Shown piece by piece: positions 1 to 11,009 of a stretch of DNA of 64,000 nt. The DNA comes from Rheum nobile. Its lineage: Eukaryota; Streptophyta; Magnoliopsida; Caryophyllales; Polygonaceae. A program made the position numbers and the translations under genes. The DNA lies in assembly GCA_027886185.1 (NCBI GenBank), contig WOAB01000109.1, forward strand, positions 9,218,501 to 9,282,500. Reading direction: 5' to 3'. Below the pieces are notes generated by a model, which did no database searches, had not been told where the DNA came from, and was given only the letters and a program-made list of their open reading frames with translations. Numbering within the stretch: position 1 is the first letter of the stretch; every line of letters begins with the position of its first letter.

Positions 1-674
1 TTAAGCATGAGGGAGAGTTCTATACTTGCTACGTTGTTGAGGAGAAAAATTAAAAAATGAAAAAAGCCAAAAATTTGAAAAAAGGCATACATTAGAAATC
101 CTGGGATAGGTCGAAAACCCGAAAGGGCGGCCTAGGTAATAAGCAGGTGGCTTGGACCAGCATTAGGCTAGGGTAATAATTGGTCAAGAGTGATGTGAGC
201 ATATGTGAGCCCATCTATTGAAAAATGAAATGAGTGGCTTGGTGAAAACCCAAAAGGACGCCTTGGCAAAATGAGTGAAAAGAAGAAGAGTGAATTTTAG
301 GAATCCTCATTTTTCTTGGCGTGGCGACATAAGAAGAGGTGATATAAGGAGGATTCGGGTAGGTCACTCTGGGAGGTATAAGAAGATAGATGGGAGATAG
401 GATTAGATTATATTCACTCTATGGTGTTTGGGATAAGCTTGGGGGAAGTACTCTGCTTTCCTTTTGGCTTGATTGTGTGGGGTGTTGAGATTTTTGATTT
501 GATGTTGTAGTTTATTGTGCTAGGCTTATATTGTATTGGCTGCCTGGAATTTATTGTTGGGTATGACTCTTGGAGATTGAGTTTTTAATGCTTCCTGAAA
601 CCTTGGGGATTGATTGGAGGAGTAGGTTGACTTTAGCTTACTTGAGGACGAGCAAGGTTTAAGCATGGGGGATT
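1..674 (+). mobile_element. Athila-like element A, 3' internal non-coding end
   Basis: This stretch reads almost base for base like 40251-40862, the 3' internal end of element D. Both share the block around 'cctgggataggtcgaaaac' and a purine-rich tract ending in 'aagcatgggggatt' directly before the LTR. I see no coding potential. It is the 3' tail of an Athila-like Ty3/gypsy element whose body lies left of the window. The tract at 661-674 is the likely polypurine primer for plus-strand synthesis. Confidence 0.75.
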
Positions 675-1017
675 TGATCAGTGTTATTTTATAGTGCATA
701 TCTGGGGGTTATTACCAGGTTTGAGACGCCATTTGGATGGATTTAGAGCACAATCGTGGATTATGGAGTTAGAGTGGAGAAGTGAAGAAATCATGGGATT
801 TATAGAGGTTTGAAGTGTATTGAAGAGTAGAAGAACAATATGCTGAATTCAAATGGTTTGTTCTCTCAACTCAGATGTCCAAATGAAGTGATTCCAATTC
901 GAGGAGTTAGATCTTGACGTCTACTACAAGTCCTCAAAATATGAGCGCAATCCTAGTTGGGAATCAAAAGTTATGGCGTTTGTACGGAAGTGTCGCATAA
1001 GTTGAAGAAGACACTGT

Positions 1018-1195
1018 CACCGCCGCCCCGCGGTGGAACTGGCCGCCCCGTGGTGGAGCTGGACGCCCCGCGGTGGACACCCCGCGGTGTAACTTGACGC
1101 CTCACGCCAGAAGCCACCGCGACCCGGCGGTGGATCTCAGAGATGGAACTGACGCCCCGCGGTGGGCACGTAACGCCTCGCGGCCAGCGAAGATA
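1018..1195. repeat. GC-rich palindrome array in LTR A
   Basis: A cluster of variants of CGCCCCGCGGTG and one CACCGCGACCCGGCGGTG. Each full copy is an inverted repeat with arms CACCGC/GCGGTG around a 3- or 6-nt centre. The flanking LTR is AT-rich, so the base composition changes sharply. It is the same motif family as in element D (33482-33608, 41095-41239 and 35463-35650). Confidence 0.85.
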
Positions 1196-1743
1196 TTATT
1201 TCCTATTTTGCAATTTCGGATTTTCTAGTTCTATTATCTTGTTTCCTTTATTATTTTTTAGGTCAAGTTTATTTCGTTAGCCTATTTAAGATCTTTTCCA
1301 GGTCTTAGATAGGAGACTCGTTTTTCATTCCACCTCTAGGGTTTTAACCCATGGAGAACTAAACACGTTTGTTTCGCTAGACAATTGAAGCATTGCAATG
1401 GATTGGTTGTGAGATTTCTATTCCTTGTTCTATATCTTATTAAGTTGGTTTAATTCTCTTGAGCATATTGTCTATTGGTTTGTGTTGATTTATCTAGAGT
1501 TGCTAACTAGGTTTATCGATATTTATCATAGTGCTAGGATTTGCATATAGCGGAATGCGAGTGCATATCTAGTAGCAAACACAATTGTTACATATAGTGG
1601 AATACGAGTGTGCAATTGTGAGAGAGAGTTATTTGCATGTTAAGTAGTAAGGTTTTCTTCTATTTGCATGTATCCTATATCCTTGTTTGAATGCTATTGC
1701 TTTATTGATAGTAAGGTTTTCTTCTATTGATATTGTGGTAAGT

Positions 1744-1771
1744 ACTATCATCAACTGTCAGAATTGGTAGT
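1744..1771 (+). other. LTR stem-loop with conserved CAACTGT loop
   Basis: ACTATCA (1744-1750) pairs with TGGTAGT (1765-1771, one G-T pair) around a loop containing CAACTGTCAGAA. Two further stem-loops with nearly the same loop but different stems occur in each element D LTR, which suggests that the folded RNA matters. Confidence 0.55.
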
Positions 1772-2137
1772 TAATTACGATCAGGATGGGAACGACTATA
1801 AGATTGTGAAAAGAACTTGGAACAATAGTTATCAGTGATCAACCAGTTTTATCTACAGTGTGGATATTTGTCTAGTGGAATACTTCCACCCATCATACTT
1901 ATTCTTTCTCTAAACCTTGCATCCTTGTTACTCTGCGATCATACAAAAACCCCCTTGTTACTTGTTGGTTACACGTCTTTTGCATGCTAATCAACACTCA
2001 GAAAGATCACTTCCTCCCTGTGGGATTCGACCCTTGCTTGCTTGCTATACATCTGTTTAGTAGGTTTGTTAGGACTTTTACTTTGATTAGGCTATTCAAC
2101 GATATTTGCATTGCATATTTTAGCCACGTCAGTTACC

Positions 2138-4008
2138 AATTGACAAAGAGATTACCAGACCATCGTGATGGTCGCCTAATTCTTTGACTTCGGAGTCGTC
2201 GAAGGTGATGATAGGCGCATATGCTATCTGTGGTCGTCTTGCCTCAGATCGGGTTGGTCTGTCACCCTTGCTTTCTTTGGTGTATCTTTTTACGGTCGGG
2301 TGTGTGTTTCTACAAACGTCTGACCCTCATGAGATGGTGTTAATAATTTTAGTATGTACTAAAGATGAGGGTCGATCGGTTATTACTTGATCCCTTCGAT
2401 CCAGAGTTTCTTTTTCTTTATCAGAAATGACATCGCGTAAGAGTCCTTATGCGAGGAGCCTTGCAATCTCCTTGCACAGTGTGATGCATTCATGTGTCGT
2501 GTGACCATGATCTCCGTGGAATTCGTACCATCGGCTCATGTCTTTCTTGGAATCTGGCTTGTCGCTCTTCCGGGGCCATCTTATGTCTTTTCCATATATG
2601 TCAAAACTCTTGACGAACTCCAACACGGAAACGTTAAAGTTATAAGAATGGACCTTCGGGGGAAGAGCCGGGTTGTTCTTTCAGTCTTGGTTCCTATCAT
2701 AAGAGTTGTTTACCTAGCTTTGGTCGCTTCGTCCCTTGGGGTATGGTTGGTGTCGCCTGTCACGTCGATGGTCTGAGGATGACCTTCCGTAGACTCGATC
2801 AGGGCTCTTGTCTGCTTTTGTAGGTTCTTCATCTTCTTCCAGCCTGACATGGGCCATGGTTTTAGCCTGCACGTCTTCGAAACATCGGCATGGGTATTTA
2901 GTCAAATCACGATAGAGTTCACTGCCTCTAATCAGTCCCCGATGGAACGCTTCAATTGATGTCGAGACATCGTAGTGCGGGTTCATGACCTTCTCTTTTT
3001 GTACATGTTAAAATAATCCTTTCAGGGCTCGCCATACCTTTGCACGATCCTGTATAGGTCGCTTGATTGCTTTTCCAATCTTCTACTGATGGCGATCTGG
3101 ATTTTGAATGAATTGACCAGATCAACGAATGACGCGATCGAACCCTAAGGCAAATGCGAGCCAGATTAGTGCGGATCCCGCGAGGGTCGTGCCAAAATGT
3201 TTGCACATGACCACTTCGTGATTACCTCTTGGAATAGAGATAGTCATTAATTTTTGTTTGTAAATGGAGATATGGTCGTCGGGGTCCCCCGTCCCATCGT
3301 AGTTGGACATGTTGGGGACATTAAACTTATTTGGGATCTCGACGCGTTCAGTCGCTTCTACAAAGGGTGAGTCTTTGTATCCATCGATCGCCTCTTTTTC
3401 GATTGGCTGCAGGACTCCTGGAATCCAAGCGATGCGGTCATCTAGAGTCTTCATGTGCTCGTTGATGGCTTGCTGTATGAGGGCTTGGAGATCCGCCGGT
3501 GTGGCAACCCGCGGTGGGACTACTCGAGTCTCGGTGGACTCGGTCACAGTAACTGGAATGTTAGTCGCGAAGGTATTAACTAGGGGAGTTTGAAACATAC
3601 TATGGGATGAGCAATGCTCTAGGTCAATGGTGTCATGGGCTTCGTGACTGCTTCGTCCATGTTGAGGCATTTTTGGAGGCCATCGGTATTAACTATGCGT
3701 CTTGATCCTTCTGGGACCGATGCAGCCGAATATACCTCCAATTCTAAAAGTTCGTTTTCACGAGTTAGTCGCACGATCTCGGCTTCAGATTGGGTGCTCA
3801 GGGTTTTGGTCCTCAGGAATTGCTGGGTCAATTCTTCTTGGAGGACACTCATGTTCTTCGCCAGCTCTTGGATTTGGTTGACTAGGATGGGTGGATTGGC
3901 GACGTCCTTAATTTGATTGGCGGTGTGTGCTTCAGTTTGATGTCTGACCAGGGCGTCGGTTTGGGTTTGGTCGTCGACGATGGTCATGGGATCTCCGGAA
4001 TCGGCCAT
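2138..4008 (-). pseudogene. Tat-0 gag and start of protease region (broken)
   Basis: Gag starts at the ATG at 4008 (protein begins MADSGDP) and aligns by eye with gag of Tat-1 and Tat-3: an N-terminal Leu/Glu-rich heptad region, the 'HMKTLDDRIA' block, the capsid-like core 'SFGTTLAG' (here HFGTTLAG), then an Arg-rich tail. Gag would form the virus-like particle and bind the RNA. In-frame stops and frameshifts break it into at least four pieces. The zinc-knuckle-like segment near 2488-2535 reads WYEFHGDHGH, so the first Cys found in Tat-1 and Tat-3 (WCEFHG) is Tyr here. The region up to 2138 matches the text just before the protease active site. It is a dead copy. Confidence 0.85.
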
Positions 4009-4049
4009 GATGATGTGGAAATGATGATTGGATCGACAATTGGCTAGAT

Positions 4050-4069
4050 GCCCCATGGGGGACGCCAAA
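4050..4069 (-). other. Primer-binding site of Tat-0
   Basis: On the minus strand 'tttggcgtcccccatggggc' starts one base after the LTR end. Tat-1 has the related 'tttcacgcccaccgtggggc' at the same place. Position and similarity identify it as the tRNA primer site; I did not assign the tRNA. Confidence 0.6.
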
Positions 4070-4070
4070 T

Positions 4071-4585
4071 TGTTTTGGGGCGAAAAGACTAAACCGACCT
4101 AAATCATCTTGAATGGGGTAACTAGACAACGACAAGATCAAAGTATCGAGACAATCCAAATCAAATAATTATGAAATGAATGAAATTGAATGAATACAAG
4201 GAAAAGCTTATCTCCCTTCAGTAAGAGGATTCAAGAATCAATGAATTTAGCCGTCAAACGCTTAAAAACTTGAATAAATAGCTTGATTGAAGAGAAACTT
4301 CTTGCTCAAAACACTGGAAAGGAGTACAATTATATTCGGGTTTCTTGATTACAGGCGTAGTGTGTGTTACATTAGGAACCTTATGGTATTTGTACTAATT
4401 TTGCAACTAATCCAGTAAAGCTTCCCCGAGATTCGTGGGAGACGTTGGATCGTCTACCGGTCGTCCGAGATTCTCTCCAACGTCTCGCAGCATCTTCGTC
4501 GCCTCCGCCCAAGTCCACGAGTTTTCCTGCGTCTTCAAATGATTAAGGCCGACCCACTTGATTCTTAAAATTTGTTGGCCTAACA
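4071..4585 (-). repeat. 5' LTR of Tat-0
   Basis: About 515 bp. On the plus strand it runs from TGTTTTGGGGCGAAAAGA to ...GGCCTAACA, the inverted-end form of the Tat LTRs (TGTTGGGCC ... CCCCAAAACA). The length matches Tat-1 (514 bp) and Tat-2 (504 bp). The left edge abuts the primer-binding site. Confidence 0.75.
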
Positions 4586-4686
4586 AAGGTAATTGCACAA
4601 TTTGCAGAGAGAAATAAGGGACATTAGCAACAACAGATTGGTCCAAAGTAACCTGACCTGCCATCGAAATTAGCTTGGAGCGCCAA
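4586..4686 (-). mobile_element. Leader of Athila-like element B
   Basis: Minus-strand sequence following LTR B. It starts 'ttggcgctccaagc', a degenerate primer-binding site, and is cut at 4586 by Tat-0. The rest of element B must lie left of Tat-0, outside the window. Confidence 0.5.
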
Positions 4687-5903
4687 TGATGAGGCTAAAG
4701 TCGTTATGCCTATCAAAGAATCCCTAAAAAACTAACTAAGTATAGCAGGCAAGTAAGGGTCGAACCCAAGGGAATCAAAGGATCTATTTATATGTAGGAA
4801 AGTAAGTTACCAACTAGGAACTAGGGGGGGACTGTTGTTTAGTTTTATATAACTAATGGATTAAAGTAGAAAGTAGTTAAGATTATTGTAAATATGATTG
4901 TGAGGGCGCTTCACCTAACAGATATCCACACTTCAGTATGATAGGTTGATCATTGATTATCTCAAGTTCATTCAATCCTATGATTGTTCCTATTCCGATC
5001 TTATGTATATTAACAGGTCAACTAGCCTTGAAAATACTAACTATTAAACAATCAAAAAACTATCAAGATTCAATTTAACAGCAGCAGTAAACATAGGAAT
5101 TAAGCAGGATACATGCAACACTTAACAACTAGTCAGTATTCAACTTGCAATCAATTCTCTTCACAATAAACATTCACAACTAGTTCCTGTAAATCGTGGT
5201 TGCTACTCTAGATAAGGAATTTCAACTAGAAATAACCAAATCCTAGCAATTGAAAATTACCAATATCAACTAGTTGCGCAGACTAGCGAAATCAGCAAGA
5301 TTCAATAAAGATAAGTTCAAAGAGAATTAATACAACCCAAAGGAAATAGAACAAGAGTTAAAATCTCACAACCAAATCAACTGAAGGCTTCAATCGTCAG
5401 GCGAAACAATGGAAACTTAGTTCTTCATAGTCTTCTAAAACACAAAACCCTAGAGAGAATAATGAACGATGATAAAAGTGATAATGAAAGTCTGCTGTTT
5501 CAAAAGAAAGATAATAACCTAGCAAATCAAATCCTCCTAAGATAAGAAACATAATCTTCCTAAAATATGATAAACGAAATTAAAAGAATAATAAAAATAA
5601 ACCAAATTCTTCGGCCGAAGCCCATTTGCTCCGCGCCTGGACCCGCGACCGCAGCCAAGATCCCCGCGATCACAGTGTTGAGTGTCTTGCTCCGCGGCTT
5701 CGTTGGTGTGCCGCGACCGCGGTTTTGCTCTGTCGCGACTACTGCTTCTCGCCCGCGATCTTCTCTTGTGGTGGCTGCATCGCTAGCTCCTCAATCTTCA
5801 ATACTTCACTAAATTCCTTCTCTTCATCACTCCTTCTCTACAACTCCATTATCCTAAATTATCTCCTAAACCCACACAAATGGCACCTAATATTCCAGTA
5901 ACA
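4687..5903 (-). repeat. 5' LTR of Athila-like element B
   Basis: On the minus strand it starts TGTTACTGGAATATTAGG and ends near ...CCTCATCA, just before the degenerate primer site. Blocks such as 'gagattttaactcttgttct' and 'gggttcgacccttacttgc' correspond to those of LTRs A and D, which gives family and orientation. A GC-rich palindrome cluster lies in the upstream part. The exact ends are uncertain by a few bases because the partner LTR is not in the window. Confidence 0.65.
5613..5775. repeat. GC-rich palindrome array in LTR B
   Basis: Contains the perfect palindrome CCGCGACCGCGG plus the related pieces CCGCGACCGCAG-like, CCGCGATC, GTCGCGAC and CTCCGCGG, inside AT-rich sequence. The stem CCGCG/CGCGG is the one used in the Tekay-like LTRs at 14130-14640 and 20335-20835. 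Confidence 0.8.
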
Positions 5904-6083
5904 GCTCCTAGTTACGCACTACACCAACGAGATAGTTTAGAAGCCACTCGGTCCAGAATATGATTAAATGTAGCCTTGATTACTTTCTTCTTTGTCGTCG
6001 ACATACCCAAGTATTTTTAAGCTCATCCGTGATAGGAACACCACTCACCATTCTCACTTGCACTGCCAACTCTGAGTGATTAC
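5904..6083 (-). pseudogene. LINE reverse transcriptase, downstream piece
   Basis: Translated on the minus strand this gives a segment around 'VSGVPITDELKKYLGM', the block that follows the palm region in plant L1-type reverse transcriptases (…G.P.t..lgkYLG…). It directly continues the reading frame of the LINE that stops at 27268: joining the two at the Tat-1 target duplication gives an uninterrupted …SNGT-HSEL… frame. It is cut at 5904 by element B. Confidence 0.75.
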
Positions 6084-6597
6084 TGTTGGGCCAAGGTATT
6101 TTGAAGCCCAAATCGATTGGCCCATGGACCCGAAAACAAGACTAACCAGCTCAGCTAAAGCAAAGGAGAGTCGATCCAAGGAAATGGGATGTTGGCGAGG
6201 ATCTCGGAAGACGGTTCGACGGTTCCCACAAAATTCGGAAGGAAACGGCTTGATTATACGATCATGTAATTTATGTATAAGTATCTGATTAACAAGGTTT
6301 TTACACACACGAGATCACTATCATCAATACAAGCTATTATTTACAATCTTTTTTCTCTATTACGGTTGTTCTCTGAGTTCGATTCTTCATTTCAACCTTG
6401 AAGCGACCGACGATTCAATCGTTCATTTTGACTAGTCTATTATTCAAGAAAGATAAGCTAAATTTTACGTCTATTCAATCTTATTTCATTTAAGTTCTTT
6501 GTTTGATTTGGATAATTCATATATAATCGATTCTACAATTGTCTAGTTGCCCTTCTGAAGGCGATCCAGATCGGTTCGATCTTTTCACCCCAAAACA
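6084..6597 (+). repeat. 5' LTR of Tat-1
   Basis: Starts TGTTGGGCC and ends CCCCAAAACA. It is paired with 26754-27267. A TATA-like 'tatgtataagta' lies near 6271. TGGGCC/GGCCCA motifs near the start resemble plant site II promoter elements. Confidence 0.9.
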
Positions 6598-6598
6598 A

Positions 6599-6618
6599 TT
6601 TCACGCCCACCGTGGGGC
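6599..6618 (+). other. Primer-binding site of Tat-1
   Basis: 'tttcacgcccaccgtggggc' starts two bases after the LTR, at the position of the primer sites in Tat-0 and Tat-3. 'tttca' replaces the expected 'tttgg'. Confidence 0.6.
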
Positions 6619-6667
6619 ATCTAGTCAATCAAGCGATCCAATCATCAAATCCGACATTCATCCCATC

Positions 6668-8277
6668 ATGGCCGAGATCGGAAACCCAGCAATCCTCGTC
6701 GAAGACCAAGCTCAAGGCGATACCCAAATCGTAATTCAGGCAGAGGACGTCAGTAGCCAGCCGATCGCAAACTCACAAATTCAGAGCTCGCGAAAGCCAT
6801 GAATGTCCTCCAAGAGGAATTGTCCCAACAACGTGCCAGAACAGAAACGTTAAGTACCCAATCTAAATCCGAAATTGCTCGACTAATCCGTGAGAATGAA
6901 TTGTTGAAATCGCAGATACATTCAGCCGCCTCGATCCCCGGAGGTCTAAGACGTTTGGTCAATACAGAAGGACTGTCTACTCGACTCAATCTAGACGGGA
7001 TAGACGTAACTCTTGCGATGACAACTAATGCCTCCTTACCTTCTGGTATGTTTCAAACTCTTCCAGTCACTTTCGCTACGACTAACGTGTCAGGCTTTGT
7101 AGCCGAGCCTCCAGAGGCTCGAGCGGTCCATCCACAGGTAACGGCTCCAGCTGACCTCCAGACCCTCATACAACAAGCTATCAATGAGCACATGAAGACC
7201 CTAGACGATCGTATCGCACGAATCCCAGGAGTTCCTCAATCGATCGAGAAAGAAGCAATTGACGGATATGAAGATTCACCTTTCGCAGAGGCGATTGCAC
7301 GCGTCGAGATTCCTAAAAAGTTCCACGTCCCCAACATGCCCAATTATGACGGGACCGAGGACCCCGAAGACCATGTCTCAATTTATAAGCAAAAATTAAT
7401 GACTATTTCGATCCCAAGAGGGAACCACGAGGCAGTCATGTGCAAAAGCTTTGGCACGACCCTCGCGGGACCTGCGATAATTTGGCTTATGCATTTACCA
7501 CAGGGTTCCATCGCTTCCTTTGCCGACTTGATCAATTCATTCAAAGTCCAATTCGCTAGCAGTCGACGATTGGAAAAGCAATCAAGCGATCTGTACAGGA
7601 TCGTGCAAAGGTATGGCGAACCTCTAAGGGATTATCTTAACATGTGAAACAAAAAGAAGGTCGCAATTCTACACTGCGACGTCCCAACATCGATCAAAGC
7701 GTTTCGTCGGGGCCTGGTCAGAGGTAGTGAACTCTACCGCGAACTGACCAAGTATCCATGCCGAAGCTTTGAAGACGTTCAAGCCAAAACCATGGCGCAA
7801 GTCAGACTCGAAGAAGACGAGGAACCCTCCAAAGCAAACAAGAGTCCCGATCTAGTCGACCGAAAGGCATCCTCGGATTATCGACGCGATCGACGACCCC
7901 AGCCATATCCTAAGGGATGAAACGACCTTGGTCAGGTAAACAACTCTTATGACAGGAACCAAGAATGGCGAAACAACCCCGCTCTCCCTCCAAAGCTCCA
8001 CTCTTACAACTTCAACATCTCCATATCGAAGCTCGTAAAGAGTTTCGACAAATATGGGAAGGAGGTAAGGTGGCCTCGAAAGAGCGACAAACCAGACGTC
8101 AAGAAGGACATGAACCGGTGGTGCGAGTTCCACGGGGACCATGGACACTGGACGGACGAATGCATAGCCCTTCGTAAAGAAGTCGCAAGGCTCCTCGCGT
8201 AGGGGCTATTACGCGACGTCATCTCAGATAGGGCCAAAGCAACCCTCGATCGAAGAGATCAGGTAACATCTGACAAA
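6668..8277 (+). pseudogene. Tat-1 gag (broken)
   Basis: The start ATG at 6668 (MAEIGNP) is chosen by alignment with Tat-0 gag (MADSGDP). An early frameshift occurs near 6790. The main frame 6799-7647 then carries the heptad-rich N-terminal part, the 'HMKTLDDRIARIPGVPQ' block and the capsid-like core with 'CKSFGTTLAGPA'. A stop at 7645-7647 and another near 7918 interrupt the C-terminal part. A zinc-knuckle-like C-x2-H-x4-H-x4-C (CEFHGDHGHWTDEC) lies near 8120-8165. Gag would be the structural particle protein; this copy cannot make it in one piece. Confidence 0.85.
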
Positions 8278-8333
8278 CCACCCTCTCTGGTTCCTGCTAA
8301 AATTGTTAACACCATTTCAGGAGGGTCAGACGT

Positions 8334-8819
8334 GTGTGGAAACACCAAAACACATACTCGGCCGCCAAAAGACATGCTCGAGAGAGCAAAGGCAACAAGC
8401 CGATTCAGACAGAGACAAGACAGTTACAGATCTCCGACGCTCCAGCCATTACCTTTGACGACTCGAAACCTCAAGAGTTAGGCGATCATCATGACGGTTT
8501 GGTAATCTCACTTTCAATTAGCAATTGCCTTATCCGTCATGTTCTAATCGACACAAGTAGCTCCACCAACTTGTTGACACTAGACGCCTTAAAGGGTATG
8601 GGTTTAAGAGAGGACGACTTAACCAGAAACTCTACCCCATTGGTCGGATTCAGTGGGGAAGTTAAGTATACCCAAGGCGAAATCATGTTAACAACGTACG
8701 CTGGTGGAGTCAATCAACAGGTAAAGTTCTTGATACTCGACTGCCCATCTCCATACAATGCAATCCTTGGCAGACCCTGGATCCACGCCATGAAAGTTGT
8801 ACCTTCCTCTTACCACTAG
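8334..8819 (+). pseudogene. Tat-1 aspartic protease region
   Basis: Retropepsin-like region. The active-site segment is 'LIDTSSSTNLL' (codons near 8544-8576), where plant Ty3/gypsy proteases normally have DTG or DSG; here the Gly is Ser. The flap and C-terminal motif 'ILGRPWIHAM' follows near 8764. It would cleave the Gag-Pol polyprotein. The reading frame ends at a stop at 8817-8819, although homology goes on ('TIKFPTK'). It is not in one frame with the reverse transcriptase. Confidence 0.8.
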
Positions 8820-8978
8820 ACAATAAAGTTTCCTACTAAGTTGGGGGTACATGAAATAAAAGGCGACCAGCGAGCCGCCAAGGAATGCTATGTCATTTCA
8901 ATGAAAGGGGCAGACGATAAATCTTCTGCATAGCAATCACAGTATGGCGAAGGAACCACGCGATACGTCGAACCAGAG

Positions 8979-11005
8979 ATGGAACAACTCGACGAGATCG
9001 CACTGGATCCTTCAAAGCCAACACGGACGGTGAAGGTCGGATCGAATCTAAACGATTCGACCAGAGCATATTTAAATTCTTTTTTACGATCCAACTCTGA
9101 CTGTTTTGCTTGGTCACACGAAGACATGGTGGAGATCTCCCCAGATATTATTACTCACAAATTGAATGTAGATCCCACGTACCCTCCGGTCAAGCAAAAA
9201 AGGAGAAAGTTCGCACCAGAACGCAACAAGATTATAGACGACGAGGTAAAAAACTTACTTGAGACAGGCAAAATAAGGGCAGTCAAGTACCCCGACTGGT
9301 TAGCAAACGTCGTTGTGGTTCAAAAGAAGAATGGGAAGTGGAGAGTATGCATCGAATTCACAGACCTCAATAAGGCATGCCCGAAAGATTCCTTCCCACT
9401 ACCACATATCGACGCCATGGTTGACGCGACCGCTGGACACGAAATGCTGACATTCATGGACGCGTTCAGTGGGTACCACCAGATTCTCATGGATCCTGAC
9501 GACCAAGAAAAAACAGCTTTCATAAAAAGCCAAGGTACGTATTTCTACAAGGTAATGCCCTTCGGACTAAAAAATACAGGGGCCACGTATCAAAGGTTAG
9601 TGAACAAGATGTTCAAAGATCAGATCGGAGATACCATGGAAGTTTACATCGACGACATGCTCGTCAAATCCAAAGCAGCAGGGACCACATCGAACACCTG
9701 AAAGAAACCTTCGAGGTATTGAAAAGATATAACATAAAATTAAATCCGACTAAATGTTCTTTCGGAGTGTCTTCAGGAAAAAAAATTGGGATACATGGTC
9801 ACTCAAAGAGGGATAGAAGCCAGTCCCGACCAGATCAAGGCCATCGTCAACCTCAGGTCCCCTTGATGCGTCAAGGACGTCCAGAAACTAACGGGACGAA
9901 TAACAACACTAATTAGTTTCATATCCAAGTCATCGGATAAGTGCAAACTCTTTTACGAAGCTTTGAAAAAGAACAAATCATTCGATTGGACAGCCACACA
10001 CGAACAAGCCTTCCAAGATCTAAAGACATATCTGGCAAGCCCACTCCTACTGGCTAAACCAAAAGACGACGAACCATTGCTAGTATACCTAGCCGTATCA
10101 GAATCAGTCGTCAGAGCAGTATTGACAAGGGAGGAAGATGGTAAACAGTCACCGGTCTACTATGTAAGTCGTTCCTTACTTCCCACCGAAACCAGGTAAC
10201 CATCACTTGAAAAATTAGTCTTAGCATTGGTTATGGCCTCAAATAAGTTACGACCCTATTTCGAATCACATGCTATTATTGTGAGAACTAACCATCCCAT
10301 GAAAGCAGTCATGAGGAAACCAGAATTTACAAGACGAATGACCAAGTGGGCCATACACCTCAGCGGATTCGACATCGAGTACGAACCAAGGACAGCAATC
10401 AAATCTCAAGCTTTAGCCGACTTTGTGGCAGATTTCAGCCCGAAACTAGAACAAGAAGCCACGAAGGAGGTCGAACAACTAAAAGTCGATAAAAGACAGG
10501 GGCACGTGGCAACTCCATACAGATGGAGCGTCAAACGTAAGAGGAGTCGGCCTAGGTGTCGTGCTAAAATCACCACAAGGGGACCATATAGCCCAAGTTG
10601 TGAGATGCGAATGAGACGCGACCAACAATGAAGCAGAATATGAAGCCCTCGTATTTGGATTAACACTTGCACACGATCTCGCAATTCTAAGCATAGAGGT
10701 AACATGCGACTCTCTCCTAATTGTTAACCAGGTGCAAGGTTCGTACGCCACCAAAGACGACAGAATGATGGCATATCTAGACATCGTCAAAAAATTGGCA
10801 AGCAAATTCCAGAACTTCACCATCCCACAAGTCCCACGCGACCTCAACACACAAGCCGACGCCCTAGCAAATCTCGGTTCAGCCTTACATCCCAACGACT
10901 TCCACAACATTGCATTAGAACATATCACCACACCAGCCGTCCCCAAAATCTTCAAAACACCCAATTCAGATGACTTTCAGGCAATGGACGAGTTACCCTT
11001 AGAAG
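8979..11005 (+). pseudogene. Tat-1 reverse transcriptase and two RNase H domains (broken)
   Basis: The first frame (8979-9701) carries RT motifs: 'GKWRVCIEFTDLNKACPKD', 'FMDAFSGYHQI', 'MPFGLKNTGATYQRL' and the catalytic 'YIDDML' (YIDD at 9645-9656). A frameshift near 9695 and another in the A-run near 9780 separate the thumb and connection. The RT-linked RNase H (9963-10199, 'KQSPVYYVSRSLL') ends in a stop. A second RNase H follows with TDGAS, NEAEYEAL, CDSLL and DALANL, its acidic residues visible across frames. A second, archaeal-type RNase H is characteristic of the Tat lineage. Coding is lost, but all domain signatures are recognisable. Confidence 0.9.
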
Positions 11006-11009
11006 AAAT

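Larger units (their letters stand above)
675..2137 (+). repeat. 3' LTR of Athila-like element A
   Basis: The LTR begins TGATCAGTG just after the polypurine tract and most likely ends ...CCACGTCA, where similarity switches abruptly to antisense Tat gag-pol. It shares long blocks with the element D LTRs, for example 'gattggttgtgagatttct' and 'aaagatcacttcctccct'. A TATA-like 'ctatttaag' lies near 1280 after a GC-rich palindrome cluster. The 3' end is an inference from the breakpoint. The expected second copy of the 5-bp target duplication (GTTAC) would lie outside the window. Confidence 0.7.
2138..4585 (-). mobile_element. Tat-0, 5' part of a Tat-lineage Ty3/gypsy element
   Basis: On the minus strand this holds an LTR (4071-4585), a primer-binding site, gag and the start of the protease region, then stops at 2138 within the text that precedes the protease in Tat-1. 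To the left lies the end of LTR A, so element A probably inserted here. On the right it interrupts the leader of Athila-like element B. The order of events is B, then Tat-0, then A. Confidence 0.8.

Noticed and set aside
10406..10964. Antisense ORFs of 99 and 161 codons over Tat-1 RNase H
   Set aside because: They mirror the coding strand of RNase H, and the same shadow frame appears in Tat-2 (62652-63164).
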